A DNA stretch of 64,000 nt from Streptomyces sp. AC1-42W. Its GTDB lineage: Bacteria > Actinomycetota > Actinomycetes > Streptomycetales > Streptomycetaceae. Below, piece by piece: positions 53,263 through 62,078 of this stretch. The stretch lies in contig NZ_QKWY01000002.1 of NCBI RefSeq assembly GCF_003248355.1, positions 1,674,001-1,738,000 of the forward strand. The letters are read 5' to 3'. The first letter of the stretch is position 1. Every line of letters starts with the position of its first letter. The position numbers and the translations under genes were made by a program. The notes below the pieces were generated by a model, which saw only the letters and a program-made list of their open reading frames with translations, made no database searches and had not been told where the DNA came from.

Positions 53263-53322
53263 AAACCCCCGCCACCCGGACGAATGAAGAACCGTGCGGA
53301 ACCATGAACGACAGCCGGCCGG

Positions 53323-56300
53323 CTACCCATCGGACGACTTGCCGCCCGATCGAGTGCCCGCCGAGGCACCCGCCTTGACACCGTTGGCCGGAGCGGAGCC
53401 CCCGCCCTTGCCCCCGGCCGCCGGGGTCTCGAAGGACTCCAACGCCTCCAGCACGTCCTGGACACGCGAGATCTCCGTGTTGATGTCCTCGCGCCGGCGC
53501 ACCAGGACCTCCAGCTCGTGCCGGCCCTCGTCCACCACCCGCTTCGCCTCGGCCTCGGCGTCGGCCCGCAGCTTCTCGGCCTCGCGCACCAGGCTGGCCT
53601 TCTTCTGCTCGGCCTCCTTCAGCAGCGACTCCGCCCGCTTCACCGCCGCGATCCGGACCTTGCTCGCCTCCGAATTCGCGTCGGACAGCAGCTCCTTGGC
53701 CTTCGCCGCCGCCTCGTCGCGCTGCTCGGTCGCCGCCTTCATCAGCTTGTCGACGCGCTCGCCCGCCGTCTTCATCTGCTCGGCCGTCTCCCGGCGGGCC
53801 CGGTCGTGCAGCTCCTGGATCTCGCCCTCCAGACGGGTCCTCAGCTCCTCGGCCCGCTCCCGGATCTGCGTCGCGTCCCGGCGCGCGCCGACCAGCAGCT
53901 CGTCCGCGTCCGTCCGGGCCCGCTCCACCAGCGAGTTGCCCTCGACCGTCGCCGCCGACGTGATCCGCACGGCCTCCTTGCGCGCCGCGCCGACCATCGT
54001 GTCGGCCTGCTCCTCGGCCTCCGTGGCGACGCGCAGCGCCTCCTCACGGGCCTTGTCGATCAGCTGGTCCGCCTGCTCCGCCGCGTCCGCCCGGCGCTTC
54101 GACGCGGCCTCCCGCGCCTCGTCGAGCAGCCGGTCCGCCTCCTGCCGCGCCTGAGCCCGCATCTGCTCGGCCGCCGCCTCGGCATCCGCCCGCAGCCGCT
54201 CCGACTCCTCACGGGTGCGCGCCGCGTGCTCCTGCGCCGAGCCCACGGTCGCCGAGGCCTCCGCACGCATCCGCTCCGCGTCGCCCGCGGCCTCCTCGCC
54301 CGTCCGGGCCGCCTGCCGCTCCGCCTCCGTGCGCAGCCGCTCCGCCTCGGCGGTCGCCTCGGACACCAGCCGGTCGACCTGGGCCGCCGCCTCCGACCGC
54401 ATCCGGTTGGCGTCCTCGCGCGCCTCCGCCCGGCTGCGCGCCGCGTCCTGTTCGGCCGACGCCAGCGCGTCCGACGCCTCCGTACGCATCCGCTGGCTGT
54501 ACTCGGCGGTGTCCGCCCGCAGCCGCTCGGACTCCGAGATCGCCTCGGAGACCGTACGCTCCGCCATCGCCTTCGCGGCGTCCGTCTCCTCCTTGGCCAC
54601 CTCACGGATACGGGAGGCGTCCTCGCCGGCCCGCTCCCGCTCCGCGTGCGCGTCGGCCCGCAGCCGGTCGGCCTCCTCCTGCGCCTCGGACTTCGTCCGC
54701 TCCGCGACATGCTCCGCCGCGGACCGCAGCCCGGCGATCTCCTCCTCGGCCTGCTCCTGGAGCCCGCTGACCGAATCCCGCACCTGCTGGGCGGTCTGCT
54801 CGGCCGCCGCGACCAGCTCGGCCGCCCGCGTCTCCGCCTCGCCCGTCAGCCGCTGCGCCTCGGCCTGCGCCTCCTCGACCCGCTTGCGCGCGGAGGCCAG
54901 CAGCTCCTCGCCGCGCTCACGGGCCTGCTCGCGCTCCCGGCCCGCCTCGGTCCTGGCCGCGTCCAGCGTCTCCTCGGCCGCCCGCCGGCGCCGGTTCGCC
55001 TCCTCCTGCGCGGCGGCCAGCGCCTCCGCGGCCTCCTCGCCCACCCGCTCGGCCGCGGCAGCGGCCTCCGACCGCATCCGGTCGGCGCTCTCCCGCGCCT
55101 CCGTCTTCAGCCGCTCCGCCTCGGTGGCCGCATCGGTACGCAGCCGTACGGCGACGGCCTCGCCCTCCGCACGGGACTGCGAGGCGTCCGCCGCGGCCTC
55201 GTCGCGCAGCCGCTGCGCCTCGGCCTCCGCCTGCTCCCGGAGCGAGCGGACCCGCTCGGCCGCCTCGGTGCGCAGCCGCTCGGACTCCTCGCCCGCCTCG
55301 CGCCGGATGCGCTCCGCCTCCGTACGCGCCTCGGCGAGCGCCTGCTCGGCGGCGGCCAGCCGGGTCTCCGCCTCGCCCTGCAGCCGGGCCAGCTCCTCGG
55401 CGGCCTCCGACTGCCGGGCCGCGACCGCGCGCTCGGTCTCCTCGCGCAGCGCGGCCGCCGCCTCGTCGGCCGCGGTCCGCGCCGCCTCGGCCTGCTCCTC
55501 CGCCTCCGAGCGCAGCTGCTCCGCCTCGGCGCGGGCCCGCTCCAGCGCCTCCTCGGCCTGCTTGCGCAGGGCCGCCGAACGCTCGGCCGCCTCGCCCCGG
55601 ACCCGCTCGCTCTCGGCGGTCGCGGCGCCGCGCAGCTCCTCCGCGTCGGCCTTGGCCTTCGCGAGCAGCTCCTCGGCGGTCTTCGCGCCCTCCTCGATCT
55701 GCTGAAGGGCCTCCCGGCGGGCCTCGCCCCGGATGCGCTCGCCCTCGGCGACCGCCTCGGAGCGCAGCTGCGCGGCCTCGCCCCGCAGCCGGCGCGCCTC
55801 CTCCTGGAGCTCGACCGTCTTGGCCCGGTACTCCTTGGTGTCGTCCTTGGCCGCGCCCTTGAGCTGGTCGGCCTGCTCGGCGGCCTCGCCGCGCAGCCGG
55901 TCCGCCTCGGCCTCCGCCTCGCGGCGGATGCGCTCGGCCTCCTCCGCCGACGCCCGCGTGGCCGACTTCGCGTCCTCGGACGCTTTGCTCAGGATCTCCT
56001 CGGCGGACCGGGCCGCCTTCGCGAGCTGGGCCGCCGCGTCCTCGGCGGCGGCGGTGCGCGCGGCCTCGGCCGCCTCGGCACGCAGCCGCTCGGCCTCGGC
56101 ACGGGCGTCGGCGAGCGCCTGCTCGGCCTCCGCCTTGAGGGTCTCGGCCTCCTTGGTGGCCTCCCCGACCAGCCGGGCGATCTCCGACTTGGCGGTACGG
56201 GTGCGCTGCTCGTTCTGCGACTCGGCACCGGCCAGCCGCTTGGCCGCCGCCTCCTTGGCCTCCGCGAGGACCTTCTCGGCCTCCAGGCGGGCCTCGCGCA

Positions 56301-57120
56301 GCTGGGTCTCCGCCTCCTGCATGCGCTGCTCGGCGGCCCGGTTCAGCTCGGTCGTCCGCTGCCGGGTCTGCTCGGTCTCCGCCGTCGTCGTCAGCCGCAG
56401 CTGCTCCGCGTGGCTGGTGGCCTCCTGGGCCTGGCCCGCGGCCACGCCGATCATCCGCTCGGCGTCCTTGCGGGCGCGCAGCAGGATCGCCTCCGCCTCG
56501 GCACGGGCCGCCTCCGCCTCCGAGCCGACGCGCCGGCGCGTCTCCTCGGCCAGCCGGGCGGCCTCCGCGCGGGCGCCGGTCAGCGCCTGCTCGGCCTCGG
56601 CACGGGACTCCTCCAGGAGCCGGCGGGCCTGCGACTCCGTCCGGGCCCGCAACTGCTCGGCCCAGGCGACGTTCTCGTTGACGTGCGACTCGACGGTCTG
56701 GCGGCGCTCCGCCAACTCCTGGTCGAGCTGCTGCCTGCGTTGCACGGCCTCGTTGTGCAGCTCGGCCTGGAGGCGGGCCTGGTGCTCCGCGTGCTCCTGG
56801 AGGATGCGCTGCGTCTGCGCCCGCGCCTCGCGCAGCTCGCGCTCGGCGTCACTGCGCAACTGCTCGGCCTGGACCTGGGCGTTACGGAGCATCTGCTCCG
56901 CCTGGTAGCCGATGTCCGCGCTGTCGTAGGCGGGACGCATCGCCAGACTGCGCCGCGCCTCGTGCAGCTTGGCGCGCAGGACTTCGACCTGGTAGCCGAG
57001 GTCCTCTGCGTGCTGGACGGCCTTCTCCCGGTCGGTCCTGAGCCGGTCCATCTCGGCCTCGAACCGCGAGAGGTGGTCGTCTTCAGCTCGGTGGCTCTCC
57101 TGGCGTTCGTAGCCCCGCAC
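53323..57120 (-). CDS. scy: Polar growth scaffold protein Scy
   Basis: A 1265-aa, almost entirely helical coiled-coil protein that organises the polarisome and sets new tip sites in Streptomyces. GTG 57120. The head RGYERQESHRAEDDHLSRFE... is followed by a DivIVA-like stretch (KAVQHAEDLGYQVEVLRAKL). The rest is extremely rich in Ala, Glu and Arg with long-period repetition (EAERLRAEA, ADRLRGEAAE, ARTEAERIRREAGEE). S. coelicolor Scy is about 1326 aa, so this copy is slightly shorter. The C-terminus is Gly/Lys/Ser-rich. Very large open frames on the other strand are composition shadows. Confidence 0.93.
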   Translation of the reverse strand: MRGYERQESHRAEDDHLSRFEAEMDRLRTDREKAVQHAEDLGYQVEVLRAKLHEARRSLAMRPAYDSADIGYQAEQMLRNAQVQAEQLRSDAERELREARAQTQRILQEHAEHQARLQAELHNEAVQRRQQLDQELAERRQTVESHVNENVAWAEQLRARTESQARRLLEESRAEAEQALTGARAEAARLAEETRRRVGSEAEAARAEAEAILLRARKDAERMIGVAAGQAQEATSHAEQLRLTTTAETEQTRQRTTELNRAAEQRMQEAETQLREARLEAEKVLAEAKEAAAKRLAGAESQNEQRTRTAKSEIARLVGEATKEAETLKAEAEQALADARAEAERLRAEAAEAARTAAAEDAAAQLAKAARSAEEILSKASEDAKSATRASAEEAERIRREAEAEADRLRGEAAEQADQLKGAAKDDTKEYRAKTVELQEEARRLRGEAAQLRSEAVAEGERIRGEARREALQQIEEGAKTAEELLAKAKADAEELRGAATAESERVRGEAAERSAALRKQAEEALERARAEAEQLRSEAEEQAEAARTAADEAAAALREETERAVAARQSEAAEELARLQGEAETRLAAAEQALAEARTEAERIRREAGEESERLRTEAAERVRSLREQAEAEAQRLRDEAAADASQSRAEGEAVAVRLRTDAATEAERLKTEARESADRMRSEAAAAAERVGEEAAEALAAAQEEANRRRRAAEETLDAARTEAGREREQARERGEELLASARKRVEEAQAEAQRLTGEAETRAAELVAAAEQTAQQVRDSVSGLQEQAEEEIAGLRSAAEHVAERTKSEAQEEADRLRADAHAERERAGEDASRIREVAKEETDAAKAMAERTVSEAISESERLRADTAEYSQRMRTEASDALASAEQDAARSRAEAREDANRMRSEAAAQVDRLVSEATAEAERLRTEAERQAARTGEEAAGDAERMRAEASATVGSAQEHAARTREESERLRADAEAAAEQMRAQARQEADRLLDEAREAASKRRADAAEQADQLIDKAREEALRVATEAEEQADTMVGAARKEAVRITSAATVEGNSLVERARTDADELLVGARRDATQIRERAEELRTRLEGEIQELHDRARRETAEQMKTAGERVDKLMKAATEQRDEAAAKAKELLSDANSEASKVRIAAVKRAESLLKEAEQKKASLVREAEKLRADAEAEAKRVVDEGRHELEVLVRRREDINTEISRVQDVLEALESFETPAAGGKGGGSAPANGVKAGASAGTRSGGKSSDG

Positions 57121-57222
57121 TGCGCGGTCCCATCCTTCCCCGAGCTCTCAACACGTTCGGGGAATGGTGACAGATCAACGGCTGGGGACGCGGCGCGCCC
57201 CCGACCCGGCCCCGGCCCGGAA

Positions 57223-57252
57223 GAGCCCACTCTACCGGGCCCGGTAGGGCTC
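57223..57252 (-). terminator. Hairpin after the epimerase gene
   Basis: The perfect palindrome ctaccgggcccggtag (57232-57247) is extended by gagcc/ggctc arms with a small bulge. On the minus strand it follows the epimerase stop by 3 bases. Confidence 0.7.
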
Positions 57253-57255
57253 GGG

Positions 57256-57684
57256 TCAGTGCTCCTTCCTCGCCGTGACGAGTTCGGTGAGGACCCCGTG
57301 GCAGTCCTTGGGGTGCAGGAAGGTGATCCGGGACCCCATCGACCCCGTCCTGGGCTCCTCGTACAGCACCCGGACGCCCTTGCCGCCGATGTCCGCCGCG
57401 TCCGCGTCCACGTCGGCCGTGCCGAACGCGATGTGATGCACGCCCTCCCCGTTCCTGGCCAGCCACTTGCCCACGGCGGAGTCCTCGCGGGTGGGTTCGA
57501 GGAGCTGGAGGTACGAGGCGCCGCCGTCGGACGTATCGTTGATCTTGAGCATGGCCTCCCGCACCCCCTGCTCCTCGTTGACCTCGGAGTGGTGGACCTC
57601 GAACCCGTAGGTCGAGCGGTAGAACTCGACAGTCGCGTCGAGGTCGAAACAGGCGATCCCGATGTGGTCGATTCGCGTCAGCAT
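57256..57684 (-). CDS. mce: Methylmalonyl-CoA epimerase
   Basis: A 142-aa vicinal-oxygen-chelate protein interconverting (R)- and (S)-methylmalonyl-CoA. LTRIDHIGIACFDL has the first metal His, SYLQLLEP a Gln/Glu position, GVHHIAFGTADV the second His, and GVLTELV the last Glu. It links propionyl-CoA carboxylation to the B12-dependent mutase. ATG 57684. The neighbouring thiolase and meaB are divergent. Confidence 0.92.
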   Translation of the reverse strand: MLTRIDHIGIACFDLDATVEFYRSTYGFEVHHSEVNEEQGVREAMLKINDTSDGGASYLQLLEPTREDSAVGKWLARNGEGVHHIAFGTADVDADAADIGGKGVRVLYEEPRTGSMGSRITFLHPKDCHGVLTELVTARKEH

Positions 57685-57818
57685 GGCTCCAGTGCAACGC
57701 GCTCCCGATGGTTACGCAACGTGCGCGCGATCACACCCGTGGGCGGATGACGGGGCGGGTACCGCTCAGTACATTCAAGTAAACCCTCGTTCACATCTAC
57801 TCCAAGGGGCTGTGCCTC

Positions 57819-59021
57819 ATGTCAGGAACGACCGGTACCACCTCCGTGATCGTCGCGGGCGCCCGGACGCCCATGGGCCGGCTCCTCGGCTCCCTGAAGA
57901 GCTTCTCGGCGGCCGACCTCGGCGGCTTCGCCATCAAGGCGGCGCTGGACCGGGCCGGCATCGGCGGCGACCAGGTCGACTACGTGATCATGGGGCAGGT
58001 CCTCCAGGCCGGCGCGGGCCAGATCCCGGCCCGCCAGGCGGCGGTCAAGGCCGGCATCCCGATGAACGTCCCCGCGCTCACCGTCAACAAGGTGTGCCTC
58101 TCCGGGCTCGACGCCATCGCCCTGGCCGACCAGCTCATCCGCGCCGGTGAGTTCGACATCGTGGTGGCCGGCGGCCAGGAGTCCATGACCAACGCCCCGC
58201 ACCTGCTCCCCAAGTCCCGCGAGGGCCACAAGTACGGCGCGATCGAGATGCTCGACTCCATGGCGCACGACGGTCTGACCGACGCCTACGAGAACATCCC
58301 GATGGGCCAGTCCACCGAGCAGCACAACACCCGCCTCGGGCTCGACCGCGCCGCCCAGGACGAGATCGGCGCCCAGTCCCACCAGCGCGCCGCCGCCGCC
58401 CAGAAGAACGGCCTGTTCGAGGCCGAGATCACCCCGGTCGAGATCCCGCAGCGCAAGGGCGACCCGGTCCTCTTCGCCAAGGACGAGGGCATCCGCCCCG
58501 AGACCACCGTCGAGTCCCTCGGCAAGCTGCGCCCCGCCTTCGCCAAGGACGGCACGATCACCGCGGGCACCTCCTCGCAGATCTCCGACGGCGCCGCCGC
58601 GGTCGTCGTCATGAGCAAGGCCAAGGCCGAGGAGCTGGGCCTGGAGTGGATCGCCGAGATCGGCGCCCACGGCAATGTCGCCGGCCCCGACAACTCCCTC
58701 CAGTCGCAGCCGTCCAACGCCATCCGGCACGCCCTCGCGAAGGAAGGCATCGGCGTCGAGGACCTCGACCTCATCGAGATCAACGAGGCGTTCGCGGCCG
58801 TCGCCGTCCAGTCCATGAAGGACCTCGGCGTCGACTCGGAGAAGGTCAACGTCAACGGCGGCGCCATCGCGCTGGGCCACCCCATCGGCATGTCCGGCGC
58901 CCGCCTGGTGCTGCACCTGGCGCTGGAGCTCAAGCGGCGCGGCGGCGGCACCGGCGCGGCGGCCCTGTGCGGCGGCGGCGGCCAGGGCGACGCGCTGATC
59001 GTGCGCGTCCCCCGCAAGTAG
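57819..59021 (+). CDS. Acetyl-CoA C-acetyltransferase (thiolase)
   Basis: A 400-aa biosynthetic-type thiolase condensing two acetyl-CoA to acetoacetyl-CoA or the reverse. The acyl-accepting Cys is C93 in NKVCLSGLDA. EINEAFAAVAV, GGAIALGHPIGMSGAR with the catalytic His, and the second Cys in ALCGGGGQGDA complete the site. ATG 57819. With the epimerase and MeaB it points to acetoacetyl-CoA entry into ethylmalonyl-CoA-type routes. meaB follows 46 bases later. Confidence 0.95.
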   Translation: MSGTTGTTSVIVAGARTPMGRLLGSLKSFSAADLGGFAIKAALDRAGIGGDQVDYVIMGQVLQAGAGQIPARQAAVKAGIPMNVPALTVNKVCLSGLDAIALADQLIRAGEFDIVVAGGQESMTNAPHLLPKSREGHKYGAIEMLDSMAHDGLTDAYENIPMGQSTEQHNTRLGLDRAAQDEIGAQSHQRAAAAQKNGLFEAEITPVEIPQRKGDPVLFAKDEGIRPETTVESLGKLRPAFAKDGTITAGTSSQISDGAAAVVVMSKAKAEELGLEWIAEIGAHGNVAGPDNSLQSQPSNAIRHALAKEGIGVEDLDLIEINEAFAAVAVQSMKDLGVDSEKVNVNGGAIALGHPIGMSGARLVLHLALELKRRGGGTGAAALCGGGGQGDALIVRVPRK

Positions 59022-59067
59022 CAGAGCACCCGGTACGAGAGACACGCGGCGACGAGACGGAGCGGTG

Positions 59068-60027
59068 ATGGTGGACGTCCCCACCCTGGTGGAGCAGGCC
59101 CGCGCGGGGCGACCTCGGGCGGTGGCCCGGCTCATCTCCCTGGTGGAGGGGGCCTCGCCGCAGCTGCGCGAGGTGATGGCCGCCCTCGCGCCGCTGGCCG
59201 GCGGCGCGTACGTCGTCGGCCTGACCGGCTCGCCCGGCGTCGGCAAGTCCACCTCCACGTCGGCGCTCGTCGCCGCGTACCGGCGCCAGGGCAAGCGGGT
59301 CGCCGTCCTGGCCGTCGACCCGTCCTCGCCGTTCTCCGGCGGCGCGCTGCTCGGCGACCGGGTCCGGATGTCGGACCACGCGTCGGACCCCGGCGTCTAC
59401 ATCCGCTCCATGGCGACCCGCGGCCACCTCGGCGGCCTCGCCTGGGCGGCCCCGCAGGCGATCCGGGTGCTGGACGCGTCGGGCTTCGACGTGATCCTGG
59501 TGGAGACCGTGGGCGTCGGCCAGTCCGAGGTGGAGATCGCCTCGCAGGCCGACACCTCCGTCGTCCTCCTCGCCCCGGGCATGGGCGACGGCATCCAGGC
59601 CGCCAAGGCGGGCATCCTGGAGATCGGCGACGTGTACGTCGTGAACAAGGCCGACCGGGACGGCGCCGACGCCACCGCCCGCGAGCTGAACCACATGCTC
59701 GGCCTCGGCGAGGCCCGCGGCCCCGGCGACTGGCGCCCGCCCATCGTCAAGACGGTCGCCGCACGGGGCCAGGGCGTCGACGAGGTCGTCGAGGCCCTGG
59801 AGAAGCACCGGGCCTGGATGGAGGAGCACGGCGTCCTGACCGAACGGCGCACCTCCCGCGCCGCCCGCGAGGTCGAGACGATCGCGGTCACCCGCCTGCG
59901 CGAGCGCATCGGCACCCTGCACGGCGACCGCCGCCTGGACGCCCTGGCCGCCCGCATCGTGACGGGCCGGCTGGACCCGTACGCGGCGGCGGACGAACTG
60001 GTCGCGGGCCTCACCGGCGAGGACTGA
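59068..60027 (+). CDS. meaB: MeaB/ArgK-family G protein chaperone of methylmalonyl-CoA mutase
   Basis: A 319-aa GTPase that loads and protects the B12 cofactor of acyl-CoA mutases. GLTGSPGVGKST (52-62 region) is the P-loop, VAVLAVDPSSPFSGGALLGDRVRM is the switch-like metallochaperone motif, LVETVGVGQSEVEI is G3, and VVNKADRDGA is G4. The C-terminal dimer arm contains TRLRERIG. ATG 59068 is preferred to GTG 59065 on Shine-Dalgarno spacing. The mutase genes are not in the window. Confidence 0.94.
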   Translation: MVDVPTLVEQARAGRPRAVARLISLVEGASPQLREVMAALAPLAGGAYVVGLTGSPGVGKSTSTSALVAAYRRQGKRVAVLAVDPSSPFSGGALLGDRVRMSDHASDPGVYIRSMATRGHLGGLAWAAPQAIRVLDASGFDVILVETVGVGQSEVEIASQADTSVVLLAPGMGDGIQAAKAGILEIGDVYVVNKADRDGADATARELNHMLGLGEARGPGDWRPPIVKTVAARGQGVDEVVEALEKHRAWMEEHGVLTERRTSRAAREVETIAVTRLRERIGTLHGDRRLDALAARIVTGRLDPYAAADELVAGLTGED

Positions 60028-60148
60028 CGGGGCAGGACGCGCGAGCGGCGGGCACGGGCCGGTCATGGGCGTCCCGGCCGGGTGGACGGAGGACGCCGTG
60101 ACCCCGGCCGTGATCAGCCGGACATGCTCCAGTGTCCCGCCGCCGGTT

Positions 60149-61414
60149 TCACACCCCCGCCCGCAAGGTCTCGGCAGGCAGGACCCGGGCAGCGGCGAGG
60201 GCCGGGTACAGGCCCGCGAGCAGCCCTACGACGAGGCCCACCAACGGCCCCATCGATACGACCGAGGGGTCGAGAACCACGAGCCAGTCCTTGGCCAGAC
60301 AGGTCACCGCGGTGATCTGGATGCCCAGTACCGTCCCCACGACACCGCCCAGAACGCCCACCAGGCCGCTCTCGACACAGAACTGGCCCGCCACCGCACG
60401 GCGTGACGCGCCGAGTGCCCTGCGCAGCCCGATCTCGGACCGGCGCTCCAGGACCGAGACATAGGCGGTGTTGCTCACGCCGAGCGCGCCCACCCCGAGC
60501 GAGACCGCGGCCAGGCCGAGAAACAGGGCACGAGTCTGCGCCTCGACCCCCTGTCGCAGGGAACGGGGATCCGGCGGAACCAGCGCGACGAGCTTGTCCG
60601 GTGCCCTCGGCGCGAGGGCGAAGGGCGCCTCGCGGCCGATCTGATCGGCCGCGCCCAACTCGGTGGCGAGGATCATTTCCGCCGGAGCGAACTTCAGCCG
60701 GGCGGGGTCCCGCAACGCAGTCCAGTAGGGCAGCACGACCGCGCTCGTCAGATCGGTGTCGCCGTCCGGCGCACGGAACACTCCGACGACGGTGAACCTC
60801 ACTCCGTTGATGTGGATCACCGATCCCGTCCGTCCGCCGCCCACGGTCAGGCGTGCGGCGGCGGCGGTGTCGATGACCGCCACACGCTCATGGCGCGACT
60901 CGTGCCCCGCGTCGAACCACCGTCCACGCACGAGTTCCGCGGACATCGCCTCCAGAGCCTCGGACTGCGCGGCCATCACGGTCGCTTCGGGCAGCGCGGT
61001 CGCCTCGGAGCCGGCCAGCCGCGAGACGTCCGCCTGCTCGCTCGCCTTGCTGATCAGCCCGGCCGCGCGGACCCCGTTCAGCTCACGGGCACGGTCGGCG
61101 GTCTCGGGGGCGGGCCTCGGACGGACGCCGGACACGGCCTCGGACGGGTATTTCACCGTCACCCGAGTCGCCTTGAGCGCGTCGAACTGGTCCGAGACGG
61201 CTCCTGCGGCACTTGCGGTGATACCGAGGGTCGCCAGGGCGGCTGCCAGACCCACCGAGATTCCCGCCATGGTCAAGAAGGTGCGGAAACGGCGTCCGAA
61301 GAGCGCCAGGAACGCTTGCACGAGCAGGTCGACGGCCGAGGTACGAGGGCCGTTCGACGTGCCGCCCCGCTTACCGCGTACGGACCTACGCCGCGCCGCG
61401 CGCCTGGGAGACAT
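60149..61414 (-). CDS. MacB/FtsX-type ABC permease
   Basis: A 421-aa permease. One helix near the N-terminus (LTMAGISVGLAAALATLGI) precedes a large extracytoplasmic MacB-like core of about 220 residues. Three C-terminal helices follow (ALFLGLAAVSLGVGALGVSNTAYV, VLGGVVGTVLGI, MGPLVGLVVGLLAGLYPALAAARV). LERRSEIGLRRALGASRR is the FtsX-family coupling motif. ATG 61414 lies inside the end of the ATPase gene (29-base overlap). With the ATPase and adaptor it forms a tripartite-like exporter. Confidence 0.9.
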   Translation of the reverse strand: MSPRRAARRRSVRGKRGGTSNGPRTSAVDLLVQAFLALFGRRFRTFLTMAGISVGLAAALATLGITASAAGAVSDQFDALKATRVTVKYPSEAVSGVRPRPAPETADRARELNGVRAAGLISKASEQADVSRLAGSEATALPEATVMAAQSEALEAMSAELVRGRWFDAGHESRHERVAVIDTAAAARLTVGGGRTGSVIHINGVRFTVVGVFRAPDGDTDLTSAVVLPYWTALRDPARLKFAPAEMILATELGAADQIGREAPFALAPRAPDKLVALVPPDPRSLRQGVEAQTRALFLGLAAVSLGVGALGVSNTAYVSVLERRSEIGLRRALGASRRAVAGQFCVESGLVGVLGGVVGTVLGIQITAVTCLAKDWLVVLDPSVVSMGPLVGLVVGLLAGLYPALAAARVLPAETLRAGV

Positions 61415-62078
61415 GACCGTCCACCACCTTGAAAACACGATCCGCGCGGGAAGCGACGTCCGGGTCGTGAGTGACGACGACCACCGCGCGGTCCTCCTCC
61501 ACGAGATCGGCCAGTAGATCCATGACACGAGCGGAGTTGGCCGTGTCGAGATTTCCGGTCGGCTCGTCGCACAGAACCACCGCCGGCCGGTGCACGATGG
61601 CCCGGGCGACCGCGACTCTCTGACGCTCGCCGCCGGACAGCGTCACCGGCCGGACGTCCAGCCGGTGACCCAACCCCACTGATCTCAGTGCGGCCTCGGC
61701 ACGCGAGCGCCGTCGTGACCGCGGAACGCCGAGGTGCACCAGCGGAAGAGTGACGTTCTGCACGCACGTCAGATGGGGGACGAGGTGAAACGCCTGGAAG
61801 ACGAATCCCAGTGTCCCGGCGCGCAATGCCGTCCGGTCCCGTTCCGAAAGGTCCGTGGCGTCCTCACCCCGAAGCAGATAGCGGCCGCCGGTGGGGGTGT
61901 CGAGCAGCCCGAGGACACTGAGCAGTGTCGACTTTCCGCTGCCGGAAGGGCCCACCACGGCCACGAGCTCCCCGGGCAGGATCGTCAGATCCACGCCCCG
62001 CAACGCCTCCACGGGCGGCGGCCCCTGGTACGTCTTGGTGATCGCGGACAGCGCGATGACCGGCGCACGATCAGCCAT
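61386..62078 (-). CDS. MacB/LolD-type ABC transporter ATPase
   Basis: A 230-aa ATPase. VAVVGPSGSGKSTLLSVLGLLD is Walker A, VTLSGGERQRVAVARAIVHRP is the ABC signature with canonical LSGGE, and VLCDEPTGNLDTANS is Walker B. LGFVFQAFHLVPHLT is the Q-loop. Such ATPases power mechanotransmission rather than transport through their permease. Overlaps the adaptor gene by 8 bases and the permease by 29. Confidence 0.94.
   Translation of the reverse strand: MADRAPVIALSAITKTYQGPPPVEALRGVDLTILPGELVAVVGPSGSGKSTLLSVLGLLDTPTGGRYLLRGEDATDLSERDRTALRAGTLGFVFQAFHLVPHLTCVQNVTLPLVHLGVPRSRRRSRAEAALRSVGLGHRLDVRPVTLSGGERQRVAVARAIVHRPAVVLCDEPTGNLDTANSARVMDLLADLVEEDRAVVVVTHDPDVASRADRVFKVVDGHVSQARGAA

Noticed and set aside
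53518..57750. 1410-codon open frame on the plus strand across scy
   Set aside because: It mirrors the repetitive Ala/Glu/Arg coding of scy and runs on into epimerase antisense; no domain or ribosome binding site supports it.
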